DNA of 22,936 bases from Funneliformis mosseae. Lineage: Eukaryota > Glomeromycota > Glomeromycetes > Glomerales > Glomeraceae. The notes below the pieces were generated by a model. That model was not told where the DNA came from, did not search any database, and saw only the letters and a program-made list of their open reading frames with translations. The stretch spans positions 1 through 22,936 of the forward strand of contig CAJVPP010001087.1 of the NCBI GenBank assembly GCA_910592005.1. The letters are read 5' to 3'. This document shows positions 1-10,490 of the stretch, one piece after another; the first letter of the stretch is position 1, and the number at the start of each line of letters is the position of its first letter. The position numbers and the translations under genes are program-made.

Positions 1-136
1 TTATACTGATTTTCCATAAAAGTTATATGTTATAAAACTTAATATTTTTATGGAATTTTTATATCAAATTTTTTATTAGGCATATGATGTTATAATCTGA
101 GTTATTAGTTTATATTCTCATCATAGGATAGTAATT

Positions 137-860
137 ATAGAGAAATTTAATAAAACTTTAGCAGAGATACTTTACAAGATTTAATATACTGTTGAAAGTA
201 TAACTTCAAATTTTAAATTAATAAGAAAGTGGGTTAAGTATTTGCCAAAAGTTATTGATTACCTAAATAATTATCTGATGTGTCTTATTCAAGCTCTAGA
301 TTTATTAAAATGAGATTTAGTTTCAGCAAAAGCTATCAAGTTAAAAAAAGTAGAATCTAAACCATCTACAAAATATAAGTGTTTTGTTGAAAAATATGAG
401 AAGAATAGGTTGAAAAAATGTGATACAGTTCGCTATCTACTTGTTAATATAGAATGAGAAGGTAATATAGAAAATCAGAGGTATATGATAGATGTGATAT
501 AGAATCCAACTTTATTTAAAATTGGAAAAATTATTGTAACAAAGAACGAACCAGTTTTATATTATCCTAAAAGTGATGACAATGAATATACTCTAAAGCA
601 GAGATTTATGAGAGAGGAGCTTACATATATAGATTTAGAAAAAATTGAGTATCCGTCTCAGAGTATATTAGAAAAAACACTTATTCCAGATCTGTTAATT
701 TTGTTCATATTATTAATAAAATAGTTAAAGCTGTTATATATGCTGAGAAGCGTAGCAGAAAATATCTCAGTAAAATTGACCAAATAAATGATTTTGATAT
801 ATATTTCTAGTTCTATAAAAATGGAAAGTATTAATGAGAATATCTATATCTATTAATAGC
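137..860 (+). pseudogene. Integrase-like retroelement protein, C-terminal relic
   Basis: An almost continuous frame runs from about 137 to 711, then shifts frame and fades near 830. Near its start it shows the EKFNKTLAEILYK block, which matches the segment after the last catalytic Glu of rve-type integrases (VERFNKTL pattern). About 60 residues on come a YLPKVIDYLNNY segment and then a basic C-terminal part. The catalytic Asp residues and zinc finger lie outside the window or are lost. Every in-frame stop to about 700 (TAA, two TGA, TAG) sits where Gln or Trp is expected, so they look like C-to-T or G-to-A changes of CAA and TGG. It is not part of the Ty3-type element at 4235-12932, whose integrase differs in sequence. 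The superfamily is uncertain: an LTR retrotransposon or a DDE cut-and-paste element are both possible. Confidence 0.5.
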
Positions 861-1250
861 TACGAAGTTTAAATAGTATCTCCTTTGCTATCATATAATA
901 GATGAGCATTAATGTCAATATATTTTTGAAATTTATTAGATAAAAAATTTCCGTCATGTAAATTAAAGTTTTTAGGTAAACTAAGACTAGATGAGTATAA
1001 TGATAAACTAAAATTGACATAGAACATCAAGGCGTCTAACACTATAATTAGAATGTGATATTTTATAAGAGAGGATAAATTAATTTGAATTAACAAAGGA
1101 TACGTGATAAAAAAAATAGGAAATATGTAAGAGAGTATAGATTTTATTTTAATATTGTATGATACTAATTTATTGTCATATATAAAAAATAAATTGCAAG
1201 AGTAAGGTTATTTATTATATAAAGAATAAATTTGCAAATATAAGTATCAA
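861..1250. other. AT-rich spacer, no supported gene
   Basis: I see no convincing gene. A minus-strand open frame of 75 codons (869-1096) is hydrophobic and low in complexity at its start and has no motif I recognise. It could be a chance frame in AT-rich DNA. Confidence 0.4.
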
Positions 1251-1254
1251 TGTC

Positions 1255-2160
1255 ATATATCGCTAGATATCCACTAAACTTACCTGAAATATTAGTCAAA
1301 ATTCTCTTGAATTTAGAACACTATCTGATTTTATTCATCAATAAATTTTGGTATTCATATATAGGGTCAATTATCTAGCGTTATGCAGAGTTTGATAAAA
1401 GAATTATAGTGTAATTCAAAAAATTCAAGAAAGTGATACATGAAAATCAAAAATCTCTTTACTGTTCTAAGCTATTACAACTCATTTTTTATGAATGTAA
1501 AATTTCAAGTAAAAAATTAATCAAGATTGCTTGTAAAACTCTAAGATTACAATATCTAATTCTTAATAGTTGTAATAGCTTTTCTTATAAATTAACTGTG
1601 ATTCTTTAAAAATGTAACCTAATTTAAAATATTTTGAATTTGATTTTAATATCACTAAGAAGTGACTTTCTGATAAATTTATTTATATTGACAATAGAAT
1701 ATTACGTAAAATTACAAATCAAAATCTGGAATATCTAAATCTTAGTTCTTCTAACTTTCTGATAAATCTTTAAGCAAAATTGTCAATTTGTGTCTAAACT
1801 TGAACTATCTTAGTCTGAGATATATTAAGCGTATTAGCAATACAGTCAACTCTTGTTATAGCGAACTCTTGTTATAACGAATTTTTTGAACAAATATAAT
1901 AAAAATACTCTTGTTATAGCGAATTGGCCAATCAAATCTCTTAAAATCTTCACTATAGCCTTATAGCGAAGTTGAGGTCTAGGACATAGAGTTCGTTATA
2001 ACAAGAGTTGACTGTATATCTATAATTAAAATTACATATTCCTGTTCCAAATTGCAGTATCTTAGTTTGTGATTTTATGATATTACAGATGAGATATTAA
2101 AAATAATTGCATATTCCTGTCCTAAATTTTAACATTTGAGATAAATATTTACCCTCAATT
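1255..2160 (+). pseudogene. F-box / leucine-rich-repeat protein relic
   Basis: Around 1275-1370 the plus strand encodes an F-box-like start (LPEILVKILLNLE, then INKFWYSYI). Downstream come repeated LRR units of the cysteine-containing F-box/AMN1 type. Examples are LRLQYLILNSCNSFSYK near 1535-1590, a NLEYLNLSSSNF unit near 1725-1760, NLNYLSLRYIKRISN near 1800-1840, and after the MITE KLQYLSL near 2050. Such proteins are substrate adaptors of SCF ubiquitin ligases, and this family is strongly expanded in arbuscular mycorrhizal fungi. The copy is dead: it has several stops, frameshifts (one near 1765, one near 2070), and a MITE at 1843-2014. When the MITE and one TA are removed, the LRR frame runs straight through the junction. 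No clear end to the frame is seen, and LRR similarity fades near 2150. Confidence 0.6.
1843..2014. mobile_element. 172-bp MITE, Tc1/mariner-pogo type, TA target duplication
   Basis: The terminal inverted repeats begin CAGTCAACTCTTGTTATA and are identical over 27 bp except for one G/A difference. TA flanks both ends (1841-1842 and 2015-2016). A CAGT start with TA duplication is typical of pogo-like and other Tc1/mariner elements. A 16-bp motif, CTCTTGTTATARCGAA, occurs in direct orientation at 1850-1865, 1866-1881 and 1908-1923, and inverted at 1992-2007, which suggests repeated subterminal transposase sites. It has no coding capacity. It lies inside the F-box/LRR relic. Confidence 0.85.
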
Positions 2161-2169
2161 CGTAATATT

Positions 2170-2420
2170 TGTGCTTTTATTAACCAAAATGATGTCTACC
2201 AGCTGAAGTATTTACTTCGATAAAATAGATCTAGAAGATTACCATTTTTTGAATTGTTACGAATACCGTTTGAAGTAAGTTGACTTTACTTTCTCTTTTA
2301 TGAAAAAGGCATATAAGTTGCAGATGGATCTTGATCTTATCATGAAAGATAGCTCAAAAGAAATGAAAGAAGTTGCAATCCAAATGAAAAATATTACTAG
2401 AGAAATAGAAATTGTTTAAG
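2170..2420 (+). other. Short unexplained coding-like stretch
   Basis: From about 2299 a frame of roughly 39 codons starts with ATG and ends at the TAA at 2417-2419. It encodes a charged, helical-looking peptide rich in Lys, Met, Asp and Glu (for example MDLDLIMKDSSKEMKEVAIQ). Its composition is less AT-biased than the spacer that follows. It could be the last exon of a decayed gene, but I recognise no family and see no clear splice acceptor. Confidence 0.2.
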
Positions 2421-3030
2421 TCTATCACATTTTAATATTATATAAACTTTTTGGTTTCATAGTGTCAATCAATAAATTTATTAGAATATTATAGTATATA
2501 TTATTTGTTTAACTTTTGTATTAATATAAATATAAATAAATAAAATTTGTATCATTTTTGTAAATTTTATTTTATTATATATATATTTGTTATAAATCAT
2601 TATTATAATAAAAAAATTTTTTTTTAACGATTATAATAATACAAAATTGTTTCGATATTAAAATATATTTTGTTCATAATATCAAAAGCAGCAGATTGTC
2701 ACCTTGCATTTACAAGTATCTTTATCATTTTAATATAAAAGTCATGTGATATCAAAGAATGTTTCTCAGTTGACGACTTAAATCACCTTTTTTTTTGTTA
2801 AACGCATCAAATTGTGAATATTTCTTTTATATGTGTACATTTTTTAAATATTCTTTCATACTTGATATTTCATTTAATTCATTTATTAAAGTTCACAATT
2901 TAATAATATCTATGTCTAATTACAATATGGTAAGATAGCTAATAATGTTTAACGCTTCTGATTGCATTTCTTTTTTTTGTTTTTAAAATCAATAATATAA
3001 TACATGTTTTATATACATAATTCATAAACA
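2421..3030. other. AT-rich intergenic spacer
   Basis: The stretch is AT-rich, with T and A runs (for example around 2610-2630 and 2785-2800). I see no gene, repeat or RNA. The Helitron 5' end, expected to start with TC, should lie here or just upstream, but no terminus can be fixed from one copy. Confidence 0.4.
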
Positions 3031-3037
3031 AATTTCT

Positions 3038-4230
3038 GTGAATTTACTCAAAAAGAATGATAAAGAAAATAAAGCACTACATTTACGTGATGTAGACAAG
3101 AAGCGAAAAGTGGCTGAAGAGGCTCATAAGATGTATTTAGTACATAATCAAAATAAGAAAAACAATAAGCAGTGTAAAATAGCTAAAAAGATTCATGAAG
3201 AACTTGAAGCGCATTTGATAGCTGAATAGAAGGCTCAGTGTACTTGTATACATAAAAAATATTTATTAAAAAGTCTAGAGAAACTCCTTAATAATGTATT
3301 GCAAGACTTTCTAAGAATAAGACAACTCTATATCAAAGATGTGATATAGAAGGTATTTCAACTTTAGATCAGAAACTTTTACACAAATTTCATAATATAA
3401 TTAGTAATTTGAGAAATAATCTCTGTATCATGTGTAATGAGTAATTTCTATTTAATGTATTTACTGATAAAGAATGCTGTCGATGCTGTAAAGAAAATAG
3501 GCCTAAAAGATTTTCTATTGAAAACAATATGGATTCAGATGAAAGTAAACCATTTTTCTTAATATAGACTTGAACTTGATAGATTCACGTATTTTCACTT
3601 TTTTTTAGGCGAAGTTCTACAAGAACTTCAGGACTTAACTAATATAGAAGAGATGCTGATTGCATAAATATTTCCTGTCATTTTAGTATATAATCTTTCT
3701 AGGAAACAGTATGTATATTGTGGAAATATTATTAATTTTCTGTAAGATGTGTAGGAGTTTGTAACCCACCTTTCACGTGATCCATCATCGCTGGATTTTC
3801 TTATTGTTTAGCATTATACTAAAAATGTATTCAACTTTTATAACTTTCAAGTTCATTATGAAAAAGTAATACGAGCTTTTTTGTGATTAAAAGCCAATAA
3901 TATATACTATCGTGACATTGATATCAATAATAATATTTTGTAAAAGTTATCTAAAAATAGATCGATTGCAGAACAGCTCTCACAGGTCTCAAGTAATAAA
4001 GCTCATCATAAAGAGGAAGGATCAAATGAGCAACACAAAGATGGAATTAAAAATGATAAAACTTGTTTCACCTCGCAAACATTTGTTCCTATATTACCTA
4101 CTGGATATAGTAAGAACAACATAATTAATGAAGTTCTCCATCAAATGCAACATGATCATCCTGTGCATGAAAATTGGCCGCATAACAAAAATATTCTAGT
4201 TGATGAGTTTTATACTTCTAGATATATAGT
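3038..4230 (+). pseudogene. Helitron replication protein, N-terminal part (DUF6570-like)
   Basis: This is the front of a Rep-helicase gene. It opens with a basic, Lys/Glu-rich helical segment (3038-3229, GTG or a lost ATG). From about 3640 there is a block I recognise from Helitron proteins of these fungi: NIEEMLIAKIFPVILVYNL, then RDPSSLDFLIV, LKANNIYYRDIDI, PILPTGYSKNNIINEVLHQM and HPVHENWPHN. This resembles the DUF6570 region that precedes the Rep domain. Several stops fall on expected Gln or Trp codons. The frame stops abruptly after DEFYTSRYIV at the retrotransposon border (4231-4234) and resumes with AFPILYP at 12937, so both blocks are one broken gene. The DUF number is from memory. 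Confidence 0.65.
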
Positions 4231-4234
4231 ATAG
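4231..4234. repeat. Left target-site duplication of the LTR element (ATAG)
   Basis: ATAG here corresponds to ACGG at 12933-12936. The two differ by one C/T and one G/A change, in line with the transition-biased decay of the region. Using this 4-bp duplication, the Helitron reading frame joins in phase across the insertion. With two mismatches in four bases the identification depends mainly on the LTR ends and the frame continuity. Confidence 0.5.
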
Positions 4235-4975
4235 TATCAACAGAAGAAATTACAACTTCAAATATTACGTGGGATCTGTCGATCAATAATGATCTCACGT
4301 TAGATTATATCACTGCTGTGCTAAACAGTGATCATCAATAATTTCTATTGCACCTGATATACTTATTTCTTCTGTATTTTCTGAACTGTTTGTTTATTCT
4401 ATTTACTCTATTTTGTCTGTAATTTCTTTAACATCTGTAACTTATTTTATTTCTTTTTATTATTTTTATTATTTATATTATTTTTATTATTTTATTATAT
4501 TTACGTATATTTTTATTGAAACATATATCTATATTTAGTTAATTTATAACGTAGCAAGTAGTTAGCTGTAGCAAAGTTAATTTATATAAATAGAATAGCT
4601 TTTTGCTTAAGTTGTAAATTAACTCAATTGTAAGTCTATAAACTCAGTTGTAAGTTTATAAACTCTTCTGCGAGTTTCAAGTTATAAATAAAGGAATCAA
4701 TTTAAATTCACACAAACTACTTTTCCCTTTAACATTGTCTCTCATCTAGAATTGTTGTGATATCCTACACTAACTTGCTATTGAGTTTATCATTACGAGT
4801 TTGATTAAATATATCTTAAATTCTAAGACATGATAAATTGCCAAGTTGATTCAAGTATAACAGATACCTGTAGGACTTAGAGAAAATCCTAAGGTTGGAA
4901 ACTCTAACATGTAGAATCAGCTGCTGCAGCCTTTCAATTTAGACATTAAGATAAACGAAAATGAATCTGGTAACA
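4235..4975 (+). repeat. 5' LTR
   Basis: The 741-bp left LTR starts TATCAACAG (expected TG mutated to TA) and ends GGTAACA. Near 4684 a TATAAATAAAGG sequence could act as a TATA box. A pair of near-identical TGTAAGTYTATAAACTC repeats precedes it (about 4629-4665). A hairpin lies at 4267-4300. A long pyrimidine-rich ATT-repeat tract spans about 4440-4510. Compared with the right LTR I count by eye roughly 50-55 substitutions, of which about three are transversions, and a few small indels. Confidence 0.9.
4267..4300. promoter_or_regulatory. LTR hairpin, left copy
   Basis: Arms ACGTGGGATC and GATCTCACGT pair around a 14-base loop with one mismatch. The right LTR keeps the perfect 10-bp version (12227-12260). 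A function as a transcription-factor site or RNA structure is only inference. Confidence 0.6.
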
Positions 4976-7560
4976 ATTTGATGATTCCTACTAGGAATTA
5001 AAAACTTTTGAGAAAAGTTAAGAATTGTGGATTTAAACGAGTTTAGACAAGAGAAATCACGGATCAGAGATTGACCCAAAGGAACTTCTTGGAAGAGATT
5101 TATCCTGTTTAACTTATTATCCTCTTTATACCCTAGAACCTGAGAACTTTGAAAATCTGTGAAATTAGTATCAACTCTAATTCAAAGCATATAGATATAC
5201 TGGCATTACTCTTGACCTTTTTATTATTATTAGTCAAACTGTTTCTGAGTTTAATTCATATCCAAATGATCGTGATCTTTTTAGAACTCTTGTTGCTCAG
5301 ATTAGTGTTCTAACTCGAAGTTATAGATATAATCCTACTGTAAATGAATTACCCCCGATTACTCAATTAATTTCAGTATTTATAGATACTGATTGTTTTA
5401 CAAATAGTCTTTCTCCATTTGTTGTGTGAACACAGTCTTCAATTATTTACAACAATTATTCATTATAAGAGAAATTAAACGTGACTTCTCCAAAGAAAGA
5501 TAACACTAGTCAGAAATCAGGCAATTCTCAATCTTAACAGACACATCAACTTAGAGATAGAAGGTCTTATACTTCTTCTGTGCAACTTACTAGAAGAAGA
5601 AATACTTCAAATATTCCTACAAGTACAGAAAGGACATCTGGAAGACTATCAAACACATATACGGAGTCTGAAATTAGCCAGCTTTAACCTCAATCATCTC
5701 AGTTTACTACTATCGAAACTTCTCCTTAAGAAACTGTAACTTTAGATAATTCAGATATTGAATCAGACAACGGTCAAGTACATCTTAATAGTCCTTATAA
5801 CTTTAATAAGTTTGAAGTAGATAGAGTTGTAAAAGAAGAGAATTCTGAATATCCCCTAATTGATAGTCCAAATTTTAGATATAGTGGTAACGAGACAGTA
5901 GAAACTACAACTGAGATAATTTATCCTCAGTTAAAAGATAAAGGTCTAGAAATTGATAATTCAATCACAAGTTTTCATAATATTTCACCTTCTTTCAGAC
6001 ATAGAAGATATTAATCAAATCCAAATACTTCAAATATCTTTAATCAAATGACTATTGAAAAGCTAGGAATTACCACTGCATCTATTTCTATCGAGAATCT
6101 TATCAATACCTCTAAAGTAACTAAACTAAAGCAGATCACGTTTAACACAACTAAAAATATCTCTAACCCTTTCCAATTTAATAATCCTTTAAGTATAAAT
6201 CCCTTATCAAGTACAAATACTAAAAGTTCTAACCTTTCTTCTGGATTTGAAACTGGAAGTAATACTGCACAAAATAATAATCAATCGTATTTATAGAGAT
6301 CCAATATACCTAATACTTTTAATATAGCCAAAACAGGAAACTCGGGATTTAGAATTATTTCAACTCAGCTTAGTACTACTCAATTTACATTAAATACCAA
6401 CACTTCTAATCCCAATGCTAACTATAATAACTTTCAGATGGCGCAATTACTTTAACAAATGACTCTGACACTACAAGCTATGAATCCCAATCCAACAGGA
6501 AATGTGGCTCAAGTAAATTGAGCAGAATTGAATTTAGTTAAACCTACTTATTTTCATGGAACAGATAATGAGAACCCTTATGAATGGCTTGCTTTCTTTG
6601 AACAAGCAGCTACAGCTAATCAATGGACTAACAATAGGACAATAGCTATTGCTATAGGATACTTAAGAGACGTTGCTGCTAAATGGTATGATGAAAATCA
6701 ACCTACCTTTCAGAATTGGACTTTATAAGAAAGTCAATATAATTTCACCAACTATTTTTTAAATTATTTTGCTAATGCTACCATGAAAAATAAATGGATG
6801 ACTGATTTAGAGTTAATTCGTCAACAGCCTAAACAAAGTGTAGCTGATTATGCTCAAAAATATAAAATGTTAATTTAACGAGTTGATCCTGTAGGAGGCT
6901 TTGGACAACAATATATTGTTAGCAAATTTATCAAAGGATTAGTCCCACATATTATGATAATGGTAGTAGGACATAGTCCAAATAATTTAGATACAGCTAT
7001 AACTAAAGCTAAGGAAATTGAAACAGGTTTTGTTATCGCTCAACCCATTCAACATAGTAAATCAAATGGAGCTATTACAACAACAAGTATCTCAATTAAT
7101 CACAAATTTGGCTAATACTCAAGTTCAACAAACAAATCGACAAAACAATTAGAATAATCAAAATCAAAATCAAAGGAACTATCGTAATTATGAACAAAAG
7201 AAATTTGAATGTTGGAATTGTAGAGAGGAAGGACTTATGGCCAGAGATTGTCAATCAGAAACAACAACTAGAGCCCAACCACGAACTCAAATTTGATCTT
7301 AATCTAATCCTCAATTTAATAATAATAATCGAAATAATAATAGCCCTCAGTAAAGAAATGTTAATTTAGCAGAAACGGAAGAGGCTGAAACTGAACAAGA
7401 ATCTTATATGACTACTAAATCAGTTTTACCACAAACCACTCAGATTATATTACCACGATCTGAGTCTGCTTGAGAACAACAAAACAGGACCTCATCTCAT
7501 TCACAAAAACCAATTATTCAATTTACGTCAGTAAAACCTCATTATGACTAACCTTATAGA
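4976..7560 (+). pseudogene. gag: gag (capsid and zinc-knuckle) pseudogene
   Basis: A frame clearly readable from 5073 (true start lost; an ATG at 4981 in another frame may be the original) runs to 7065. It resumes one frame over at 7066 and stays in phase with protease. Up to about 6500 it encodes a Ser/Thr/Asn-rich, probably disordered region. From 6528 it shows a retrotransposon Gag core: KPTYFHGTDNENPYEWLAFF, a NQWTNNRTIAIAIGYL helix, and DLELIRQQPKQSVADYAQKY. A CCHC knuckle lies at 7210-7251 (C-x2-C-x4-L-x4-C), with Leu where the zinc-binding His should be. Stops, all TAA, TAG or TGA, sit at expected Gln or Trp codons. Gag would package element RNA into particles. Zinc knuckle and protease share a frame, so gag-pol was probably one polyprotein. 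Confidence 0.8.
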
Positions 7561-8580
7561 ATAATTAAAGACCTTAAATATTATGATGCTAATGTTACCT
7601 TCAGACAACTATTAAGAAATCCTTTGTACCTCTAAGAAGTAAAAGACGAAATAGATAAGATTGAAAAAGAAATGAAAATTAGGATAAACATTGCACAAAC
7701 TTATGTAACTGACAATAATAAATATACCGTTGCTAGATGTATTATGAGGTTCAAATTAAATCCAATAGAAACTATTTTGAATTCAGGTGCAGCTGCCTGC
7801 ATAATCTCAACTACCTTGGTCTTCAAACTTAACATTAAACCAGACAAGTCTTCTGACATTTTAGTTGTAACTGCAGATGGTAAATGTAAAAGATCATTGG
7901 AAATTATAATCTTTGTCTCCCTCATTTTACAAGAAGCTAAATTCTCAGTCGATTTACAAATGATTGAGTTAACTCAAGATACCTTATTGTTAGAAATAAA
8001 CTGGTTTAAAGCATTTGATGCAAGAATATATTTTGACCAAGATAAATTAAGAGTTAAAATTGATGGTCAAACAGTTGAATCCCTCATAAAATGCATTGAG
8101 GAAGCCAAACTGTTCTTCAGAATTTTAGCAAATACTGCAAAAAGTGAAGAAGAAAAATATGTTGATGAAGCTCTATATGAGACAGATCTTTTCCAAATAG
8201 AAAATGATGAAGACTCTTCTTCAAATCCAAATGAGGGAAGTGATGAATTAGAACGTATTGAATGGCTTTACCAAGAGGAAGAAATTATCGCTCTTTATAG
8301 TATAAATATTGAAGGAGAAATAGAAGAACAAGAAATAATTAAAGCACTTATACCAAAAGAAATTATTTCAACTGGAGGAGTTGACATTGGACAAATCCCA
8401 TTTATTAATCATCAAATTCCCTTGAAACTAAATATAAGACCTATCGCCTATCCTCCATACCGATTAAATCAAGAAAGAAAAGATTTCTTAGAAAAAGAAA
8501 TTGACAAAATATTAGAAAAAGAAATCATTCAAACTTCAGAAAGTCCATGGGCTTCTTCAATTTGTAATCGTACCTAAAAA
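7561..8580 (+). pseudogene. pol: pol: retropepsin-like protease and start of reverse transcriptase
   Basis: An open frame of 301 codons (7672-8577) holds the aspartic protease. The active-site triplet D-S-G reads N-S-G (ILNSGAAACIISTTL; Asn codon AAT at 7780-7782, residue 37). A TLLLEINWF segment near residues 106-114 matches the second conserved protease block, normally LGMDWF-like. After an acidic linker, the RT N-terminus follows (residues about 247-297: INHQIPLKLNIRPIAYPPYR, then EIIQTSESPWASS). The frame then breaks by one base near 8560 and continues as VPKKIGDLRICIDYRPLN in the next frame. The Asp-to-Asn change and the EINWF variants are G-to-A transitions, so the protease should be inactive. 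Confidence 0.85.
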
Positions 8581-9490
8581 AATAGGAGATCTTAGAATAT
8601 GTATTGATTATCGTCCATTAAATTTTGTAACTGTCACAGACGATATCTAATACTAAATATGCAAGATCAATTAGAAAACTTTAGAACTGCACGATAATTT
8701 ACTGCTTTAGATTTAGCAAGTGATTATTGGCAAGTGAAAATGCATCACATCATAGGAAGTAATAGAATCAAACCTGACCAAAAGAAAATCCAAACTATGG
8801 TTGATTTACCTATACCTAGAAATCCAAAAGAAGTACAAATGGCATTAGAACTCTTTTCTTATTATCGACACTTTATTCAAGATTTTGCAAATATCGCAAG
8901 ATCACTTCATGAGCTAACTAAAAAGAATACTACTTGGAATTGGACAATTCAACATCAAGATTCATTTGATGCATTAAAATTCAAAATGATTACTACTCTA
9001 GTTCTCATTCAATCAGATCTAAATAAAGCATTTATTATTCAAACAGATGCTTCAGATGAAGGACTAGGAGTTGTACTTGCTCAAAGAGATGATTAAGAAC
9101 TTGAACATCCAATCGCCTATACAAGTAGAAAATTATCTGATTTAGAATTAAAATATACAACCACTGAAAAAGAATGTCTTGCAGTTCGATAGGCTATTGA
9201 ACATTTTGATCATTATCTTTGTTACCAACCTTTCGAAGTAATAACTGACCACTCTGCATTGAATTAGTTATTAATCACTAAACATGTAAAAAAACAAGTT
9301 GCCAGATGGGCCCTCTTCTTACAAGCTTATAATTTCACTATTAAGCATCGACTGGGAAATAAAAATCAAAATGCTGATACATTTTCACGAATGGTTCCAA
9401 TTAATATGGCTTTAATAGAAGAATTAGAAGAAGAATCCACCATGAATTCTAAATGGATCCAAGTACATTTTTCAGCTTTAGATATTCTAG
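8564..9490 (+). pseudogene. pol: pol: deleted reverse transcriptase core and RNase H
   Basis: RT fingers (VPKKIGDLRICIDYRPLN) and the motif A region (FTALDLASDYWQVKMH, about 8698-8745) are present. The next residues, IIGSNRIKPDQKKIQ, belong to the thumb. The whole palm segment with the NAPATFQ-type motif and the YxDD active site is therefore missing, with the junction at 8741-8750. RNase H follows with its Asp in QTDASDEGLG (near 9045), Glu in TEKECLAV (near 9170) and Asp in VITDHSAL (near 9243), and ends with HRLGNKNQNADTFSR near 9390. Stops at 9094, 9190 and 9265 fall on expected Gln or Trp codons. The deletion of an estimated 100 or so residues restores frame by chance. Confidence 0.85.
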
Positions 9491-10330
9491 GATGTCAAAC
9501 TAAATGACAATGGAATGGACTAAGGAATAATCACCAATATAGAAGAAATTCTTACTCTTACAATGAAACTGATCATCACTCGCATTGGTATTGTATTTTC
9601 TGTTTCCAATGTGTGAACTCTTATGGAAATTATATATCTTCCCCTGATGAACGTACTTTATGTAAATGTGATGACTATTATCAAGAGTTCTCTGATTTTG
9701 TCAATGAAGAAAGTTGTCAAGATAATGATGAATATTCAGAAAAAAATTTAAATTCTCAAAGAAGTGATAATGAGTTTGAATATTATTTAAGTCAAGAAGA
9801 CCTTGAATTTATACTTGATAGAAAAATAAGAGATTGGAGACAAGATATGTATAATATATACCTTTAAGCCACAGAATTTAAACAAATAATTGTTAAGCAA
9901 ATGCAAGATTGTTCATTAGTAGAAGTAAGACAAGATTATTTTGTTAATTATATACTTTGTGAAAAAATTATTACTATGGACCTAGAACACGATTGTATTA
10001 TTGGATACAAACTTAGTCAAATCCATCCCAAAATAATGCCTGAAGCCTTGACGAATGAAATCTTTTGGGATATCCCTGAAGAAGTACAACATCACGATGA
10101 AGCTTGTCATGCTGCAGTTGAATTATTGCAACTACCTCTTAATCCTCAAACCTCTGATAAATTGACTGAAGATGAATTTAATAAATTGTTTAACCCTTAT
10201 AGACTAACTATCACCCCAATTATTGCATCAAATTTTAACGAAATTCAAAGTTATGCATCTACTCCTGATTTAGATTTTAAATATTATTCCCTTCTTTTAT
10301 TTTTATATTAGTTATTTTAGTATTATATCT
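9491..10330 (+). CDS. Unidentified insert between RNase H and integrase, acidic and Cys-containing
   Basis: The RNase H frame continues with few stops for some 280 codons. Segments without stops are 9508-9867 and 9871-10311, although typical Ty3/gypsy elements pass almost directly to the integrase zinc finger. Near 9587-9670 there is a Cys pattern, C-x2-C-x2-C, then about 16 residues, then C-x-C (WYCIFCFQC ... CKCDDYY), preceded by a His-rich HHSH. This could bind zinc. The rest is acidic with predicted helices (for example DNEFEYYLSQEDLEF and WDIPEEVQHHDEACHAA). I recognise no domain. It may be an accessory or captured segment of this lineage. The Ser/Gln/Glu codon use is like gag. Confidence 0.4.
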
Positions 10331-10490
10331 CAACTTATATTATATTACTTTTAAAGAGATAACACCTAGTTGAATAGCACTAGTGAGTGAAAGTCTCAAG
10401 TTTATTTAATTGAGTAAAAGTGAAAGTGTAAGCATTGTGACTTACAGCTCAATTATTTATAATAGATATACAACAATATTTCAAACTTTA
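10331..10490 (+). other. Broken linker before integrase
   Basis: This stretch has many stops in all three plus frames and a short repeated motif, AGTGAAAGT (twice, at about 10385-10430). Frame 1 becomes readable again near 10470 (QYLNHNKFPNHIQ) as the run-up to integrase. It is either a decayed linker or a small unrelated insertion. Confidence 0.35.

Noticed and set aside
3912..4124. 70-codon open frame as a gene
   Set aside because: It is a shadow of the Helitron N-terminal frame, which reads YYRDIDI and PILPTGYSKN in another phase.
4976..5000. tRNA primer-binding site directly after the left LTR
   Set aside because: The sequence after the LTR (ATTTGATGATTCC) does not begin with TGG. It could be a mutated TGG-containing site, but I cannot match it to a tRNA end.
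7701..7925. Minus-strand 74-codon open frame
   Set aside because: It is antisense to the protease. The plus strand has clear domain motifs.
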